Source of the DNA: Rotaria sordida
Lineage: Eukaryota > Rotifera > Eurotatoria > Philodinida > Philodinidae
Assembly (NCBI GenBank): GCA_905250125.1
Contig: CAJNOL010001255.1
Span: 1 to 64,000, forward strand
DNA: 64,000 nucleotides
Direction of reading: 5' to 3'
Shown here: positions 47,462-59,600 of the stretch, piece after piece
Position numbering within the stretch: the first letter of the stretch is position 1
Layout of the letters: every line of letters starts with the position of its first letter
Program-made: the position numbers and the translations under genes
The notes under the pieces: generated by a model
Databases searched by the model: none
The model's input: only the letters and a program-made list of their open reading frames with translations
What the model was told of the DNA's origin: nothing

Positions 47462-49785
47462 ATGGATAAAAACACCAAATTCGAAGATTTACCAAATGAA
47501 ATTTTCTTCGAAATATTTGATCATTTAGATGCATTTGAAATTTTTACTGGTTTTACTTTATTAAATAAACGTATGTCGTCTATATTACAATTAATTCCAC
47601 TTCATCTTGTTATTTCATCAAATTATTCTCGTCGTCAAGTTAATTTTATTTCTTCACATCTTACTTTTCATGCTCAACAAGTTATTTCGATACAAATTTA
47701 TGATAAAATTTGTGCTTATTCATCTATTATGAATTTATTATTTTATCGACACAATTTTATTAATCTTAAATCATGTACTTTGATTGCAAATACTTTCTCA
47801 ACACAACATGAAAATGTTATTAAAAGAATTAAGACTCTAAATAAACTTGTTACATCTACTAATCATGCATCAAAATCATATGGTTTATATGAAACTGATG
47901 AACAAACCTTAACTCCAACTATGCTCATGCAACAATTATCTATTCGTTCAATTGAACTTAATTATATTTCTACTTATTGGAAAATATTAAACTATATCTC
48001 AATACCTTCAAATCTGGTATCATTTAAATTATGTATATCTGGTTTTGGGTTAAAAACATCTGTTTATTCAATTTTATCATTTGTTCGTCTTTGTCATACA
48101 ATTCGATATTTAAGTATCACAGTGTCAAACGGTAATCAATTTGCAAATATTGATATCGAGTAAGTTTTCCTAATAAAAAAAAAAATTAAAACTAAAATAT
48201 TTTCGTTTTTATGTTTTAGTCTTCTACTTCCAAGAGATCCTATTAATGAAGATAATCTTGTTATTTTACCACATATTAAATATTTTAATTTAGACATTCT
48301 CTCTACTTGGAAATCTCTTTCAATTGGTTCTATTTTAATTTGTATGCCTAATCTGATGCATTTTTATTTTCACATCGTGATACAGAAAACTAATTGCCCA
48401 TTTAGTCGTAATTTACTTTATGCTGATAAGTGGCGAACAATGTTAGAATATAATGCTCCACATTTATCTAAATTTGAATTTGATATAAGAATTTACACGA
48501 AGTATGATAACATCGAGTCATTTACTATTGACAAATCATTTGAATATTTTGTAAGAAAATATGTTAATTGGAATATAATTATTGATCGATGGATATGTAA
48601 TAATCAATCTCGAGGTAAATTAGTTATCTGATTTAATCAGTTAAAAAAAAAATACCAAACAACAGTTAATATTTTCTAGTTGAAGGAAAAATATATAGTA
48701 TAAGAGATGTTTGATTCAGATAATAGATAAATATTTTGAAGAAATATACTTTTATAATTTCGTAGTTGAGAAAAAAGTTATTTTTTTTTAATATCATGAA
48801 ATATGTCTTTTGTAGATGTATTTGTTATGTTACGTACATTAAATTATCGAAAATATAAAACAAATTTATTCATGAAAATTCCTGTTATTAATATTGGTGC
48901 GTTTACAAGATGGTCAACAGCACCAAATAATCATCATCTTTTTTATTCTGATATTGAAAAAGTATCAATATTGATTACAGAGGAAACACCATTGATAACA
49001 TTGGCTTCTCCTTGTTTTCAACAAATTAAACATCTCATTGTAGAAATATCAACGATAGATCCATCAATGTGGATTACTGCACCCAATATTGGTAAGAAGA
49101 ATATGTTATATAAGTTCTTCAGTATTATATTTCATTAAATATTGTTTCTCTTTTTATTTTAGATGAGTGTAATAAAAAACTTGATAATATTGTAAAACAA
49201 AATGTTAGTTATCTTTCATATTTTGTTCAATTATCAAATGTATCTCAAATAGAATTTGGATCAACATTTGATATATCTAGATGGAGAGATGCTCAATTTA
49301 TTTTACAGTAAATATTCTTTGTATATATAGTATATAAAATTTATTATTTTAAATTTAGAGGATGTTCAAATATAATTCATCTTATAATTCGTACTGAATT
49401 ATTAGTTTCATCAGAATTTATTAATAGTACATATCTTATTCCAATATTTAAACAAATTAAATCGATTAAATCAATAAACAAAAGCATTTATTTTCCTTCA
49501 AATTTAACATTAAAACTTGTTCAACGTTTTCCATTACTTACTCATAGTGAACTTCAAGTCTACTCATTTGACGATTGTACATCTATTATTGAAATATTTC
49601 TAAGTTGGCTGAAAAATTTATCGTATCTTAAAATTAAGTATGATCGAGACACATTACGTTATAATCCTTTTTCATATGATTATATTCTTGAAAAACGTCG
49701 TCAAATATATACAAATAATAGTTTTCATCAAGAAATGATAGATATGAAAAATCATAAAGGAACAATTGAAATTTGGTTGTCTTAA
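47462..49785 (+). CDS. F-box protein of a bdelloid multigene family
   Basis: F-box proteins link substrates to SCF ubiquitin ligases through Skp1. Five exons: 47462-48159, 48220-48614, 48816-49091, 49163-49307 and 49359-49785. All have GT-AG borders and consistent phases, giving 646 residues with no break. The F-box is near residues 7-45 (FEDLPNEIFFEIFDHLDAFE, then NKRMSSILQ). The rest is a long leucine-rich region of the family's typical kind (HLSKFEFDIRIYTKY, SFEYFVRKYVNWNIIIDRW, FGSTFDISRWRDAQFIL, LVQRFPLLTHSELQVYSFDD). No transmembrane helix or signal peptide is seen. A TATATATA stretch lies near 47367, and AATAAA at 49850 is 65 bases after the stop. Intron 2 is longer (201 bases) than the other three. 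This is the only complete member in the window; substrates are unknown. Confidence 0.85.
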
Positions 49786-50406
49786 TTTTGTATATACATA
49801 AATATATATATATAGATATAGATGTTTGTTTTGTTTTTGTTCAAACAATAATAAAATCATAAAATAGAAATATATTGCTTAATCAGTATTATTTAATCGA
49901 AAAGTTGATCTTATAATGCATTTAGTATTAGTTATATTGAATACTCTTTCTTGAAATAATTTATAATACTGTTTTGTTTGTTGAAAGGTAAAAGAAATTT
50001 TAAGATATTTATTTGTCAATATTTATAATCAAAAAGATCATTTAAGATTATTAAAATAACTATTGCAATATGTATCGATTTGAATGTATGACAGCATTAA
50101 ACTTGGATAGTACATTACACTAATTAATGTATCGAAATTTTTGTGCTGTATCGAGACTAATTAGATATATAGATGCAAGTTACTGTATTGATATTCGAGG
50201 ATGACTGTTGAATAGTCTTTATGTTATATCTTATCATATAATTTTTGATTATGTCCTAATAAGATTATTGATTATATATACCAAATTACTATTTTATTTA
50301 ATAGCGATCTTTGTATATGAAGTGTTGTACTAGATTAGATCTATTGCTTCGGAAAAAATAGTTAGAGTCTGTATTTCGAATATATTTCTACTATAAGACT
50401 ATACTT
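49786..50406. other. 3' flank of the F-box gene
   Basis: Contains the poly(A) signal at 49850-49855. Otherwise AT-rich with nothing recognised. Confidence 0.45.
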
Positions 50407-51055
50407 ATTTAAAAGTAATTACATATTCTGAAAGCCCGTGGAGTTTTCTATCACTCTCTATAATTAGGTTTTAGTTTCGACCTATTCATTATCAAAATAA
50501 ATTGAGGACAATGAAAGTACCTTCATGTCGAGATTCTCATAAACTTGATTTTGTCACTCTCATCAAAATTAGTTTCTTAGATTTTTTATCACTATACAAC
50601 CATTTTTTAAGAAAAGTAATTATATATTCTGATAGTGCTTGAAATTCTCTATCATTCTATATATTTACTCATTTTTTTGTATTGGTTTATTTTTAAAAAA
50701 ATTTGAATACAATGAACACATCGTGAATCGACAAGTACGAAAAATCTGCATTTTTTTCGTTATTTAAATTCAAGACACTGCATTAATACATAGGATGATA
50801 GAGAACTTCAAGCACTATCAGAATATGTAATTTCTTTTAGAAAAACTTGTTCCCATAAGAATAATAATTAGACAGAAAAGTAAAAAAAGCAACGAAAAAA
50901 TGCAGATTTTTGATACTTGTCGATTGAGAGTACGTTCATTCTACTGAAATTATTGTCCAAGAAATAAATTTAAGGCAATAGCTAAATAGATGTGGGTGAT
51001 AGAAAATTTCAAGCTCTATTGAAATACATAATTACTTTTCCCTAGAGAAAATCTT
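50407..51055. mobile_element. Nested fold-back element
   Basis: A block AAAAGTAATTA(C/T)ATATTCTGA followed by CTATCA occurs twice in plus sense (about 50411 and 50613) and twice in minus sense (about 50785-50840 and 50997-51050). A second block, AATCGACAAGTA followed by AAAAATCTGCATTTTTTCGTT, occurs at 50725-50765 in plus sense and 50890-50925 in minus sense. The whole 650 bases therefore fold into a duplicated hairpin. No coding capacity. Confidence 0.65.
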
Positions 51056-51236
51056 TGATACTTCGGTAGCAGATCTTCGGCAAATCAGATAACGATCTTC
51101 GAAGGATTTGCCATTTTTTCCTGAGGAAACGACTGAATCTTGAAAGATGCGTGTAGCCACGGTTTATTAGGATCCTGACAGGATTTTAATGAAGAAACAA
51201 TTAGGATTCTTAACTGTTTATTATTATTAGAACATC

Positions 51237-51352
51237 AGGGTGGGGTGTGAGTGTGGGTGTGGATGTCGGTCGATATAAAGATAAGAAATAAGCTCCCACC
51301 CCACACACCCACACCTACACCACTCACATCGACACCTATGTACACCCACACC
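51237..51352. repeat. TGTGGG hairpin repeat 3
   Basis: G-rich half AGGGTGGGGTGTGAGTGTGGGTG, spacer with GATATAAAGATAAG, and C-rich half to CACCCACACCT. Confidence 0.8.
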
Positions 51353-51611
51353 TGCAGGACACATTGATTTAAAAGATGAACTAAGTTGTCGAAAATTGAA
51401 ACAAGACCTCTGAGAAAATTAATTTAGACATAGAAATATTAGTGTTCGACATCAGTTGGATTGAAACAAATATTCAACTAAATAGCTTCAATTTTGATGA
51501 CTCAAGACGATTCAGAAAGAAAATTCATCACAAATACTGAAGAAACTATTGACTGACGCAACGAATCCGAAAGTCTCTCCAGTAAAAAGTTATCTCAGTT
51601 AGTGTGAGTAG

Positions 51612-51692
51612 AGGGTGTGGGTGTGAGTGTGTAGTTGTTTGTGTGTATGTATCATTTATCTTAAAAGATTTCCATACACATACCCACACTCT
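51612..51692. repeat. TGTGGG hairpin repeat 4
   Basis: AGGGTGTGGGTGTGAGTGTG, AT-rich spacer with ATCTTAAAAGATT, then CCATACACATACCCACACTCT. Confidence 0.75.
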
Positions 51693-52008
51693 CGGATAGT
51701 TTAATTGGTAAAACAATCGACTAGTTGTTTGAATTATAAATTCAAGTCCTATTCTAGTTTCATGATTCCCATTCGAATAGTCTTTTGTGGTATTTGAAGC
51801 ATATTATTGTGGATATTCAACGAGTTTTTCTCATATGTATACTCTTCTTAGACAGATAAAATGAAAGATTTTTTCTATGCGTTTTGAAATGTATCTCAAA
51901 CTTCCCCTCACTTCACTTATTCAAAAAGTTTCAGATAAAAATTAAAATGCAAAACATTCAACACTATCGATTAAAGACATGTGCTTAGATTCGAACGTGG
52001 TTTAGATA

Positions 52009-52171
52009 AGGGTGTGGGTGTGGGTGTGGGTGGGGTGTGGGTGTGGGTGTGGGGTGTGGGTGTGGGTGGGGTGGGTGTGGGTGTGGGTGCGGGCGTGGGT
52101 GTGGGTGTGGGTGGGTGTGGATGTGGGCGATGAATGGAAGAACAACTACGCACACCCACACCCACACCCCC
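52009..52171. repeat. TGTGGG hairpin repeat 5, longest
   Basis: About 110 bases of TGTGGG-type repeat (GGGTGTGGGTGTGGGTGGGG...) are followed by a 30-base spacer and then CACACCCACACCCACACCCCC. It abuts the 9-bp minisatellite at 52172. Confidence 0.85.
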
Positions 52172-52724
52172 AAGAGTTCCTAGAGTTCCAAGAGTTCCAA
52201 GAGTTCCTAGAGTTCCAAGAGTTTTCGGGGTTCCAAGAGATCCAAGAGTTTTCGGGGTTCCAAGAGTTCCCAGGGTTACAAGAGTTCCAAGAGTTCCCAG
52301 GGTTCCTAGAGTTCCAAGAGTTCCCAGGGTTCCAAGAGTTCCCAATAGTTCCAAGAGTTCCCAGAGTTCCAAGAGTTCTCAGGGTTCCAAGAGTTCCCAG
52401 GGTTCCAAGAGTTCCCAAGAGTTCCTAGAGTTCCCAGGGTTCCAAGAGTTCCCAAGAGTTCCCAGCGTTCCAAGAGTTCCATGAGTTCCTAGAGTTCCAA
52501 GAGTTCCCAAGAGTTCCAAGAGTTCCCAGAGTTCCTAGAGTTCTCAATAGTTCCCAAGAGTTCCCAAGAGTTGCCAAGTGTTCCAAGAGTTGCCAAGTGT
52601 TCCAAGAGTTCCTAGAGTTCCCAAGAGTTCCAAGAGTTCCCAAGGATTCCCTAGAGTTCCCAAAGTTCCAAGTGGTGAATGAGTTCCAAGAGTTCCCAGG
52701 GTTCCAAGAGTTCCCCAAGAGTTC
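52172..52724. repeat. Minisatellite, 9-bp unit GAGTTCCNA
   Basis: The array is about 60 copies of a 9-base unit alternating between GAGTTCCAA and GAGTTCCCA/GAGTTCCTA, with GGGTTCCAA variants. Long open frames on both strands ([13 protein letters not shown] and [13 protein letters not shown] repeats) arise only from the unit length being a multiple of three. It sits between a TGTGGG hairpin and the NHL gene fragment. Confidence 0.9.
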
Positions 52725-53300
52725 TGAATTCATGGAATCCGGCCACTGCTGTCCATGTCGGTCGTAGAACAAACCCCTCAGAAGATTGAACTGATTTGCT
52801 CCTTCTCCTTTGCCATGTCCATCCGCAATGACAGTGCCATGTTTCGCTTCTGTAACCCAACGTATCACTCGATGATTCGACGAGTCTGCCACATAGAGAG
52901 TGCCCAGCGTGTTGACGAACAGTTCGTTAGGATGCGACAATTGTGTCAGAGCATTCCCTAAACCTTGATCGTCCGCGACGACAATTCCTTCTTGTGCACC
53001 TTTATTCCATTTTATCACACGATGATTGTTGTTGTCTGACACGTAAACAGCCTGTTGTTGATCGACAAAGAGATAAGTCGGAAAGTTGAGTTGATTGAGA
53101 CCAGCAGCTCGTCCACGACCACTAGCCACGAGAGTTCCATTCTTGTCTCCTATTTGATATTGCCTTACTTCGCCTTTGCCGACGTCAGAAAATGTAGAGA
53201 TGTCTCTGGTCATCCATGGCCAATCCATAACAAGCGATGTTGTCAACAGGAGTTTCTCCTTGAGTTGTGTTACTACCACGAGACCATCGTACAACTCGTC
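52725..53300 (-). pseudogene. NHL-repeat protein fragment
   Basis: NHL repeats form beta-propellers. The minus strand encodes three clear repeats: NQLNFPTYLFVDQQQAVYVS and DNNNHRVIKWNKGAQEG; NALTQLSHPNELFVNTLGTL and YVADSSNHRVIRW; ANQFNLLRGLFYDRHG. Upstream, RVVRWSRGSNTTQGETPVDN and LAMDDQRHLYI read in another frame; one extra T near 53193-53196 breaks the join to SDVGKGEVRQYQIGDKNG. The fragment is cut at its 5' side by a TGTGGG hairpin (53301) and at its 3' side by the minisatellite. GC content is clearly higher than in neighbouring genes. No start or stop of its own is visible. Confidence 0.8.
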
Positions 53301-53430
53301 AGGGTGTGGGTGTGGATGCTGGAAAAAACGACACCTCCACCTACAATTCACACCCCCCACCGACATCCACATTCACATCCCATATCCACGCCTACATCCA
53401 CACACTCACATTCACCCACTTTCTCACCCA
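53301..53430. repeat. TGTGGG hairpin repeat 6
   Basis: AGGGTGTGGGTGTGGATG, a short spacer, then a long imperfect C-rich half (CACACCCCCCACCGACATCC onward). Its left edge truncates the NHL fragment. Confidence 0.75.
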
Positions 53431-53493
53431 TATGTGATATAGATAAGAAAGTAAAATAAACTCTTATGTACTGACATGTAAATGATACAATAC

Positions 53494-53555
53494 AGGGTGT
53501 GGATGTGTGTGTCTAATTCTTCGCTTCAACAAGACCCACATCACACCCACACTCA
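53494..53555. repeat. TGTGGG hairpin repeat 7
   Basis: AGGGTGTGGATGTGTGTG, spacer with TAATTCTTCGCTTC, then CCCACATCACACCCACACT. Confidence 0.7.
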
Positions 53556-53559
53556 TATC

Positions 53560-55520
53560 GAAAGAATGCTGATAGAGCAATACTCCGAGAAGACAATGGT
53601 GTAAAGTCCATAACAGGGGTAGAAGTTCAATTAAATACAGGAAAAATATTAAATACCATGTTTTTGACATATGAAAAATGCTAGATTTTTACGTTTAGTT
53701 AGAAGTGGTAGTCTTAATAGAGTATTTATGAACTTTGTCTCAGACAAAGAAAACCTTACGTTCTCCTCTTCTAAATAAAAAAAAATTATTAGATTAAGCG
53801 GGTTTAGTAATAGAGTCATATGCATTTCTTAAGTGGACACGACTTTTGGAACATCCTGTACATTTAACCCTGCAGCATCATCAACATATAGATTATCGAA
53901 CAAAAGTTTCTATATTAACTAAAATCATGACACCAGTGTCAATAGTACACGGGCAAACTTGTTTCTTCTAACTAGTAGCTACAACCTCAAATGGGCAGCA
54001 ACAATTATCACTATCTGCTCAACTAACATGTGAATTGACCGCTGACGATTGTCAACTTCAGTTCGAATGAGATTATTTTATTTTTTACTTTCGAAGAACA
54101 TATATTTAATTGCGCAATTGAATATCCGATACGATTTCTAATCGAGATTCTCATATCATTGATCGAAATTTTCCAGTGATGAATTGAGTGTTCTTGGGCT
54201 TTACAATCCACAAGTTGTCACTAAAAAAGGAAAATATTGACGAACCGAATTCGATCCTCTTGTTATACATTTCATCATACACTATTATTAGGAATTCATA
54301 TTTTCCTTCGCTGTATTATTGTATTCCAAGAAAAATTGAAAGCAATAAAGAGCTGCTCATCAAAATCTAAAACCGATTTTTTTGACCGTCGCACCCTTTT
54401 GTTACTTTCTTTTATATTCTTTTCTTTTCGTCGAACTCTCGTGTGATAGCGACCCAGCCAGCGGAAGGAAGAGGAGCAACGGGAACCAAGCTCCATGTCA
54501 AAGTTTCAAACATCGAACAGTTGTGCCTTCATAATGAATATATCTTCATGAAAATGTGATGCTCTAACCCTCTCTCACTCCCAATAGTAACATTTTTCAG
54601 CTTCCTCCAGCAACAAGAGCAGATTTTGACTACCATCTACACTTTTTATGCAAAACTTGGTGGCAAATATGTATTTACAGTCGCATCTTTGGTCTGTAGC
54701 GCGGCCTCTAAATGATTGTTCTCTCTTCTGTTTCTCCTTTCACTTTCATATATGTATCTAGTTATTTCAAATGATGTTAAGCAAGCGACAACTTATGTTT
54801 CTCCCACATTATTTATTATGGATCTGTAAGTTTCTCAAGTCAATCATTTTTAAGGGTCCATTCTTTTTCAGAGTTTGAAGAAGAGTACCTGGGATATTTT
54901 GTTCAGAAAATGATCTATTCTCTGATTTAACACTATCAGAAGATGAATAAGTTCAAATAAAAACTTTTCTTCTGTGTTGTGTGATAGATACATTGATCGA
55001 CTAGCTTCTATGGTAGTTACGACTCCAACTTATCACGGTCTCTTGGTATAGAAAATTGTTATAAACCACCCTCGTCCTCAAAATCAAATGAGATTAGAAA
55101 AATTGAATTTCATTTATTGGAACAACTTGTTCCATTTTAATTAACTTATATCTTGATGAACTTGACGATGAAAACATTGATTTTTTTTGTTCATCATTTT
55201 GCAGTTTGACAATTTTGCGATCAAAACACATTTTTTCCTGTAATTTAAATATAAATGGTAAAATTTTGCTAATAAACAGATCCAAGTTTAGGTTCTACTC
55301 ATAAAAATGATGTTTTTGTTATTTTGGTGTGGGATTCTATCAAAAAGAAGAGGTCATTTTGATATTCATTCGTGTTGATAAATCTATAGTAGTTATGCAA
55401 TTCTATTTTGTGTAGGACTATTTTATTTTTTCGCGCATAAAAACCACCAACTAGACATGTCCTGGAAAATTCATTCTTAACGTTCTTTAGCGAAATACAC
55501 AGAAAACGAAAAAAATAACA
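53560..55520. other. No recognised gene
   Basis: Short frames on both strands without a family signature. Nothing resembling an RNA gene was seen. Confidence 0.35.
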
Positions 55521-55527
55521 AAATTAG

Positions 55528-55673
55528 CTTGACTCGACTCGAAACCATTTCGAAATGGCTCGGACTCGACTCGACTCGACTCGAAAAAAGGCTTGACTCG
55601 CCCATCCCTGACCCACACACCCTACACCCCACACCCACCACACTTCACACACCCACACCCACACCCACCCTCA
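55528..55673. repeat. CTCGA microsatellite and C-rich CCCACA repeat
   Basis: 55528-55600 contains runs of CTCGACTCGA. 55610-55673 is a C-rich CACACCC-type repeat without a G-rich partner, so it is one of three unpaired members of the TGTGGG/CCCACA family. Confidence 0.7.
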
Positions 55674-55805
55674 CGATTATATGTTTTGATAGCCTAAGTA
55701 TTCGCAGGAAATTTAACATTTCTGACATGAGCGAAAAAAATGAAGCCCTTCTATGTAAGTACGTTACTGGCGTGTATTTTTCTTATATAAAACGTGGACC
55801 ATGAA

Positions 55806-56696
55806 GTCAATTGATATGATACCTATGGTAGTTAAATAACTTTGTAACACATATCCATGTATCAAGTTTCGAGGCGCTATGTTTAGTCATTTTTAGAGAA
55901 ATTGGGATTGAAAGTTATTAAAATGTGATTGTGTTACTTGCAGACAAGTCGTAGAATATTTTATGGCAGATAATTGATATTTGAATGATGCAGAGTGCTC
56001 TGCGTTGATGTTATGGTAATATCCAAGATTCGAACGTCGGATTTTCAATAACAAGAAGACAAATGGGATTACGAATGGTCATCATCATTGTCGCAAAAGG
56101 ATAAACTTATTGAGTGGTTAGAAGAACATTTGCCATCGACGTGCTCGATAAGCAGAGATCTGCTAAGAAATTTTCTCATTCAAGTATGGATAAGTAAACA
56201 AGGAAAAAATAATGCTATTAGATGGCACATATACCTCTGCGTCGTTAAGAAAAAGAAGAACTCCATTCGACGGATTCTTGCTATGGTATTTTGCTAACCG
56301 TGCCATCATTTCTGTATTATGTATTAATTCAATAAGAGGGCTCACTGGTGCTTCGTAGAATTTGGAAGGTTTCATGATATACTGATGAACCCAAGGAAAA
56401 GATATCACCCACACGCACAGTTTCATAATTTTTTTCGATTTTTTTCCAACCAATTTTATGTTTAAACTTCAAGTAAGATAAGAAAATAGGTGACAGCATA
56501 TAACAATGATTGCATTCGTATTACGCAATGACAAGATATAATCTTATGACACATTGTTCGATGAATAATTCTGTTGTGTAATTTGCTTTCAATGCACATA
56601 TGCAATGATAGCCAACGTTGTTCTTTTTTCCCAGTTAATTTCGTTTAAATAGTTTGTCTATTGCCAACATTGTAATTGATTTGTTCTCGAAGCAAA
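55806..56696. other. No firm gene; two protein-like fragments
   Basis: On the minus strand 56200-56420 reads SPLIELIHNTEMMARLAKYH and SNGVLLFLNDAEVYVPSNSI. On the plus strand 56080-56190 reads SQKDKLIEWLEEHLPSTCSI and SRDLLRNFLIQV. Both look protein-like and slightly overlap, but neither family was recognised and no exon structure could be built. Confidence 0.3.
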
Positions 56697-59600
56697 ATGA
56701 ATCCATCGTTCAAACCACAACATACAAAACTTGCTGCGACAAAACGTATTATACGGTATGTAGATCTTCTTTAAGAGGATTTCATTGAGCTCATAGGGTA
56801 TCATTCCCATATATGATCTACTCAATTTTTTTCTGTCCTTTCGTCTTTTTCAAATATCTTGTCTATTTTATTTTTAGCTAGCATTTCTTGTAATATACTG
56901 TATAATGTTTTTCAAAGATGTGAATAAAAATTTTTTTTATTCATATCTAATGGTAATTTTATTTAATTACTGTTTTTAGAGAAGCATAATTCTTGTTGCT
57001 TATTGGCTACGGAAAATTGTAAATTTATGTTCTTCGTTCCTACTTTGTGCTTTCCCTGTTTGTTTACTATATGCAGAGGATGAATGTGGGTGTTGGTATA
57101 GGTAGCAGCGATCGAATCGATTCATATATTTGTAGAGATGAATTGAAAAGCACTCAAACTAATCGGATGTCATTCATCATAGACATCATTTTCATTGACA
57201 GATACTCATAGCAAAGATTTATTGAAATCTATTAAATCAAATGACAAATGCATGGTCAGAAGAAACTATATTCATTAATTCTATTTTTGTATTGAACTAC
57301 ATTTTTTCATAATTTTGAAGAATAAAGATGCGAAATTTTGGAAATATTTTCTCATGATTTCGGCTAATTCAATGCATCAATATCTAAAAGGCTTCAAATA
57401 AAAAAAAAACAAAAAAGAAAAATAAACTGTAAAAGATGTGCACAATCGTACTTCAACAAATTATTGAAATTTTTCATGATATATAATATTTAGTAACTCA
57501 AGTTGTATAAAGCCAACGCGAGTCGAAGCAATCCTTTAAATAAAAATGGATTCCTGTCGTATTTTAGGAGATGTTTTGAAACTCTTTTTCTTCTCTGCAC
57601 AATTCAACAGAGAATGACATTTCCAGCATTTTTCATTGACATGACGCATTGGTTGACTAAAATTCATACGATATTCAGAATCAGCATCATAAACTGATTC
57701 TAACGGAAACGTTTTCTTCCTGTACAAACGTGATATGTGGGCAACGATAAAGAAAGATTCCTTAAAAATATATATCGCTGTGTTGGAACCACGGATCACA
57801 ATTGCACAGGAATAAAATTTTTGATTAACTTTATATAATTAGAGATAGCTGATTACGTTCATTATATGTACGTTGCTTTAACAGTGTGCCATGGCAATAA
57901 AAACTGCTGAAAAATGAACAAAACTAAGAAGATCTACAATTCGTTTCTCACCTAAGGAATTTTTTCTTCGAATATATTTTTACCAATTTGTAGAAAAAGA
58001 GTTGTAAAACCTATATTACATTCAATTTAGGGCCTTCTGTTTCTGAAAAAGAATAGGAATCCATTCTTGTAGTTGAATTGATTAAAGTGATCCTTTTGAG
58101 CCATGCTAGCTTTATATAATTTGAGTTACTAAATATCATGTATCAATTAAATATAGCTGATTTTATTGAGTTTTTAATTCGGTATCTTTTGATACATACC
58201 ATGAAAAATTTTCAATAGCCTGTTGAAGCACAATATTCTTGTTTTTTCATAAAAAAGTATTTGAACTTAAAGTGTTTTCGAGGTTAGTGAATGCATTTGT
58301 TATTCGAATTTACATATGTTTAATATTTTCAGAGATTTGAAAGATCTCGATAATGTTCCAATACCTGGACTTGGTGTTTGTTGTCCAGATGAATCGAATC
58401 CTTTTCTTTTACATTGTAACGTATGTATTGAAATAAATATTTGATTCATATATGAGAATAATTGATTTTTTTATTCAGGTATTGATCAATGATGGACCCT
58501 ATCATGGAATTATGATACATTTAGTTCTTCATATTCCAGAAGACTATCCATTGACAGGTCCGGCTGGAAATATTGCACCTGGACTAGAATTCGATTCTAG
58601 ATATCATGCTCATATTCATGAAGATCACAGGTATGATCGTGTTAGATCTTATATTTGATAATGAATATTTTTCAAACTTCACTTTCCACTTTTAGAAATG
58701 GCCATGCTTTGTGCAATGATTTACTGACGAACTATGCGGGACATTTCCGTGCAGTCGATGGAGGTACTATCAAACAGGCTACTGGTTGGAGGTAACGAAA
58801 CAACTTCTAGGATTTGTTACTCATGTGTTTTTTTCGTATTCTTCTAGTCCTGGTTATACTTTATCAACTGCTCTTCTTCAAATTGTCACATTTTTTGCAG
58901 ATCCTGATTTAAGATTTACACCTTCTTCAAGTAGCATTGATCGTCTTTGGAATATGGTGAAAAATTTTACATGTGAAACATGTGGTCATTCTTATGCCAA
59001 ACCAAATCCAGTTATAGTTGATTATACCGAAACAACATCAAATAAACAACAAGCAGAAGAAGAACGATTGAAATCTGAACGTGAACTAATCGAAAAATTA
59101 ACTTGTGGTGTGACAAAACAAAATGTTATTGAAGATAACATTTGCTTGGGCTATCCAATATTATTCAAACGTAATAATTACAATCGTTTATCGCCTGAAA
59201 TTATTTTGGAATTGATCTCCTACGATGCATATGTTGCAGAAATACAGAAATCGGGTGGAGATAAATTAGATTTTTATGAAAATTTCAAATTTCGTTCTGT
59301 TACAGGAGCGGATTATAATTATTGGTTACCATTGTATATTAATCCTAAGCATTTTCAACAAGGACAAATGATTATTCAAAATAGTATTAGTGTTATTTAT
59401 AATGGTAATGCTCAAGGTGTTGAAAAATATGATTTCGTTCCACATATGGCATTGGATGTATTGACTAATTTAATGAACAAGTCTGCTGTTCGATTATTTA
59501 ATGGTGAATTATTTGAATCAAAACGAGCGATAGAAGCTTATTGTCATTTGTTACGTTTATTAATGCATTTTGTTGATATTTATCCTGAATTAGGTATCTC

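Noticed and set aside
51694..51765. tRNA-like sequence (A-box-like TAGTTTAATTGG, B-box-like AATTCAAGTCC)
   Set aside because: The D stem pairs, but the anticodon, T and acceptor stems do not, so a functional tRNA is not supported. At most an old pseudogene.
51971..52484. Long open frames with GTLGTL, VPRVPRV and similar repeats on both strands
   Set aside because: They are produced by a 9-bp minisatellite and the TGTGGG repeats; no start context, splice sites or domain.
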